This document shows, one piece after another, positions 62,950-64,000 of a stretch of DNA of 64,000 nucleotides. The notes under the pieces are model-generated. The model ran no database searches. It had not been told where the DNA came from and worked only from the letters and a program-made list of their open reading frames with translations. Numbering within the stretch: position 1 is the stretch's first letter; each line of letters starts with the position of its first letter. A program made the translations under genes and the position numbers. The stretch is from Pedobacter aquae (lineage in GTDB: Bacteria; Bacteroidota; Bacteroidia; Sphingobacteriales; Sphingobacteriaceae): NCBI RefSeq assembly GCF_008195825.1, contig NZ_CP043329.1, positions 3,472,001 through 3,536,000 of the forward strand, in the 5' to 3' direction.

Positions 62950-62970
62950 ATAGTTGAAGGTATCAACTAT
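62950..62970. promoter_or_regulatory. Candidate MarR operator
   Basis: Perfect 8-bp arms ATAGTTGA and TCAACTAT with a 5-nt spacer, just upstream of the -7 element and overlapping the -33 region of the efflux operon. The AGTTGA/TCAACT form is typical of MarR sites. Confidence 0.6.
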
Positions 62971-62999
62971 ATTACAAATCAATCATACAGCTTAAATTT

Positions 63000-63027
63000 T
63001 TGAATATTGAATAATATTTTAGTTTTG
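63000..63027 (+). promoter_or_regulatory. Promoter of the M61 peptidase gene
   Basis: TTG (63000-63002), 17 nt, then TAGTTTTG (63020-63027), a full -7 match. The leader is short, with ATG at 63042. Confidence 0.55.
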
Positions 63028-63041
63028 TATAAAAACTTAAA

Positions 63042-64000
63042 ATGCACTCATTTAAAATTTTTCTAAACACTTTAATCATCATTTTTATGGTTCAATTAAC
63101 TGCTGCGGCAGATGATGGTTCTAAAATAGAGTTCACAGTATCTTTTTCTGAACCTCAGGCACATTATGCCGATGTAGAAATGCGTATTAGTAATATCCGT
63201 AAAAAGGAAATTGAAGTAAGCATGCCAGTATGGGCACCAGGTTCTTATTTGGTAAGAGAGTTTTCTAAAAATGTAGAAGGTTTTACTGCTAGTACAAATG
63301 CTGGGGCAGCTTTATCATCAGAAAAAGTAAAGAAGAACACTTGGAAGATTAAAACCAATGGCAATAAAACAGTAGTGGTAAACTATAAAGTTTATGCTTA
63401 TGAGATTTCTGTAAGAACTAGTTTTATAGATGCTAGCCATGCTTTTTTATCGCCAACAGGCATATTTATGTTTGTTAAAGATAGGTTAAACGAGCCTGTA
63501 CGAGTTAATATTACACCTTTTAGCAATTGGAGCAAAGTTTCTACTGGTTTAGAGAAAATTGAAGGAACTAAGTTTTCTTACCATGCTCCGGATTTTGATT
63601 GGTTGTATGATTCGCCTATAGAAGTTGGTAATCAAGATATTTTTGAGTTTGATGCTGCCGGAGTTAAACATGAAGTTGCTATGGTAGGTGGTGGAAACTA
63701 CGATAAAGAGAAGTTGAAACTAGATATGGCAAAAATTGTAGAGGAGGAGACTTTAATTTTTAGAGAAAACCCTAACAAGCGCTATGTTTTTATCGTTCAT
63801 CATTACCAAAATGGAGGTGGTGGTTTAGAGCATTTAAACTCTACCGTTTTAGGCGCTAAAAGAACAGGATATACAGACGCCGCAACTTATACCAATTTTT
63901 TAAGTTTGGTAGCTCATGAGTATTTCCATTTATGGAATGTGAAAAGGTTAAGACCTATTGCGCTTGGTCCGTTTGATTATGAAAACGAGAATTATACAAC
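63042..64000 (+). CDS. M61 family metallopeptidase (glycyl aminopeptidase type), 5' part
   Basis: The gene runs past the window edge; 319 codons are seen. A signal peptide (MHSFKIFLNTLIIIFMVQLT) precedes an N-terminal beta domain (MPVWAPGSYLVREFSKNV is typical of M61) and the catalytic domain with the zinc motif HEYFH at residues 292-296, followed by LWNVKRLRP. Expected continuation includes the second metal-binding Glu and a PDZ domain. Probably periplasmic, cutting peptides with small N-terminal residues. It is divergent from the MarR efflux operon. Confidence 0.9.
   Translation, partial: MHSFKIFLNTLIIIFMVQLTAAADDGSKIEFTVSFSEPQAHYADVEMRISNIRKKEIEVSMPVWAPGSYLVREFSKNVEGFTASTNAGAALSSEKVKKNTWKIKTNGNKTVVVNYKVYAYEISVRTSFIDASHAFLSPTGIFMFVKDRLNEPVRVNITPFSNWSKVSTGLEKIEGTKFSYHAPDFDWLYDSPIEVGNQDIFEFDAAGVKHEVAMVGGGNYDKEKLKLDMAKIVEEETLIFRENPNKRYVFIVHHYQNGGGGLEHLNSTVLGAKRTGYTDAATYTNFLSLVAHEYFHLWNVKRLRPIALGPFDYENENYT

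Noticed and set aside
1-64000. CRISPR arrays, rRNA and tRNA genes, prophage or intact insertion sequences
   Set aside because: No regularly spaced short repeats, no cloverleaf-like or rRNA sequence and no transposase or phage structural gene were recognised on either strand. This was read by eye; a tRNA or covariance-model scan would be decisive.

Overview
The window looks like chromosomal DNA from a member of the Bacteroidota, most likely a Sphingobacteriaceae (Pedobacter-like) bacterium. The evidence is an AT-rich sequence, promoters of the TTG-N17/19-TAnnTTTG type, a long SecA (about 1100 residues) with a C-terminal zinc motif, a secreted protein with a type IX secretion (T9SS) sorting domain, a PID-CTERM-like small protein, and gene pairs typical of that group. 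The genus is inferred; no 16S or other marker lies in the window.

Layout. 1-1255: gene-poor and full of intergenic repeats. 1256-2220: a frame-broken bile-acid/sodium symporter family gene. 2376-7284: secA, a SPOR protein and an M20 amidohydrolase in tight succession. 7285-9043: a lone secreted protein bracketed by two 203-bp copies of an intergenic repeat. 9044-17304: housekeeping and envelope genes (aldo/keto reductase, VTT membrane protein, beta-barrel protein, TetR regulator, dnaG, YraN, a glutamine cyclotransferase lipoprotein, kbl). 17567-18467: a MazF-type toxin cassette with two unfamiliar upstream genes. 18547-22541: proline catabolism (AraC regulator, proline dehydrogenase, pruA). 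22748-23701: a self-contained Fic protein with a twin-palindrome operator. 23827-26269: an arsenic resistance operon.

26718-49352 is the functional core of the window: a nitrate-assimilation island. It encodes an outer-membrane porin, an ABC nitrate importer (nrtABD) and a NarK-type importer; a single-chain nitrate reductase carrying its own FAD/NAD and BFD iron-sulfur modules; a partner protein that joins a siroheme-reductase-like fold without cluster ligands to a rubredoxin; nitrite reductase NirBD; SUMT for siroheme; Mo-cofactor genes (moaA, moaD, moaE, moaCB, moeA, mobA); a TSUP exporter; and a Crp/Fnr regulator whose true N-terminus carries four clustered cysteines. A mntA-hepT toxin-antitoxin pair sits inside the island, between moaE and the SelW-like/mobA pair.

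49345-64000: a Nudix-type (NrtR-like) regulator with two aldose epimerases; a T9SS cargo protein followed by a PID-CTERM-like small protein; a frame-broken BadF-type kinase; a lone receiver protein; a MarR-controlled TolC/RND/adaptor efflux operon; and the 5' part of an M61 peptidase that runs off the window.

A technical point affects the whole window. Five genes (the symporter, dnaG at its start, moaA twice, the Crp/Fnr regulator, the BadF kinase) are each put out of frame by exactly one missing base in a 5-6 nt A/T run. That pattern suggests homopolymer under-calling rather than five real pseudogenes, and all five are described here as they would read if corrected.
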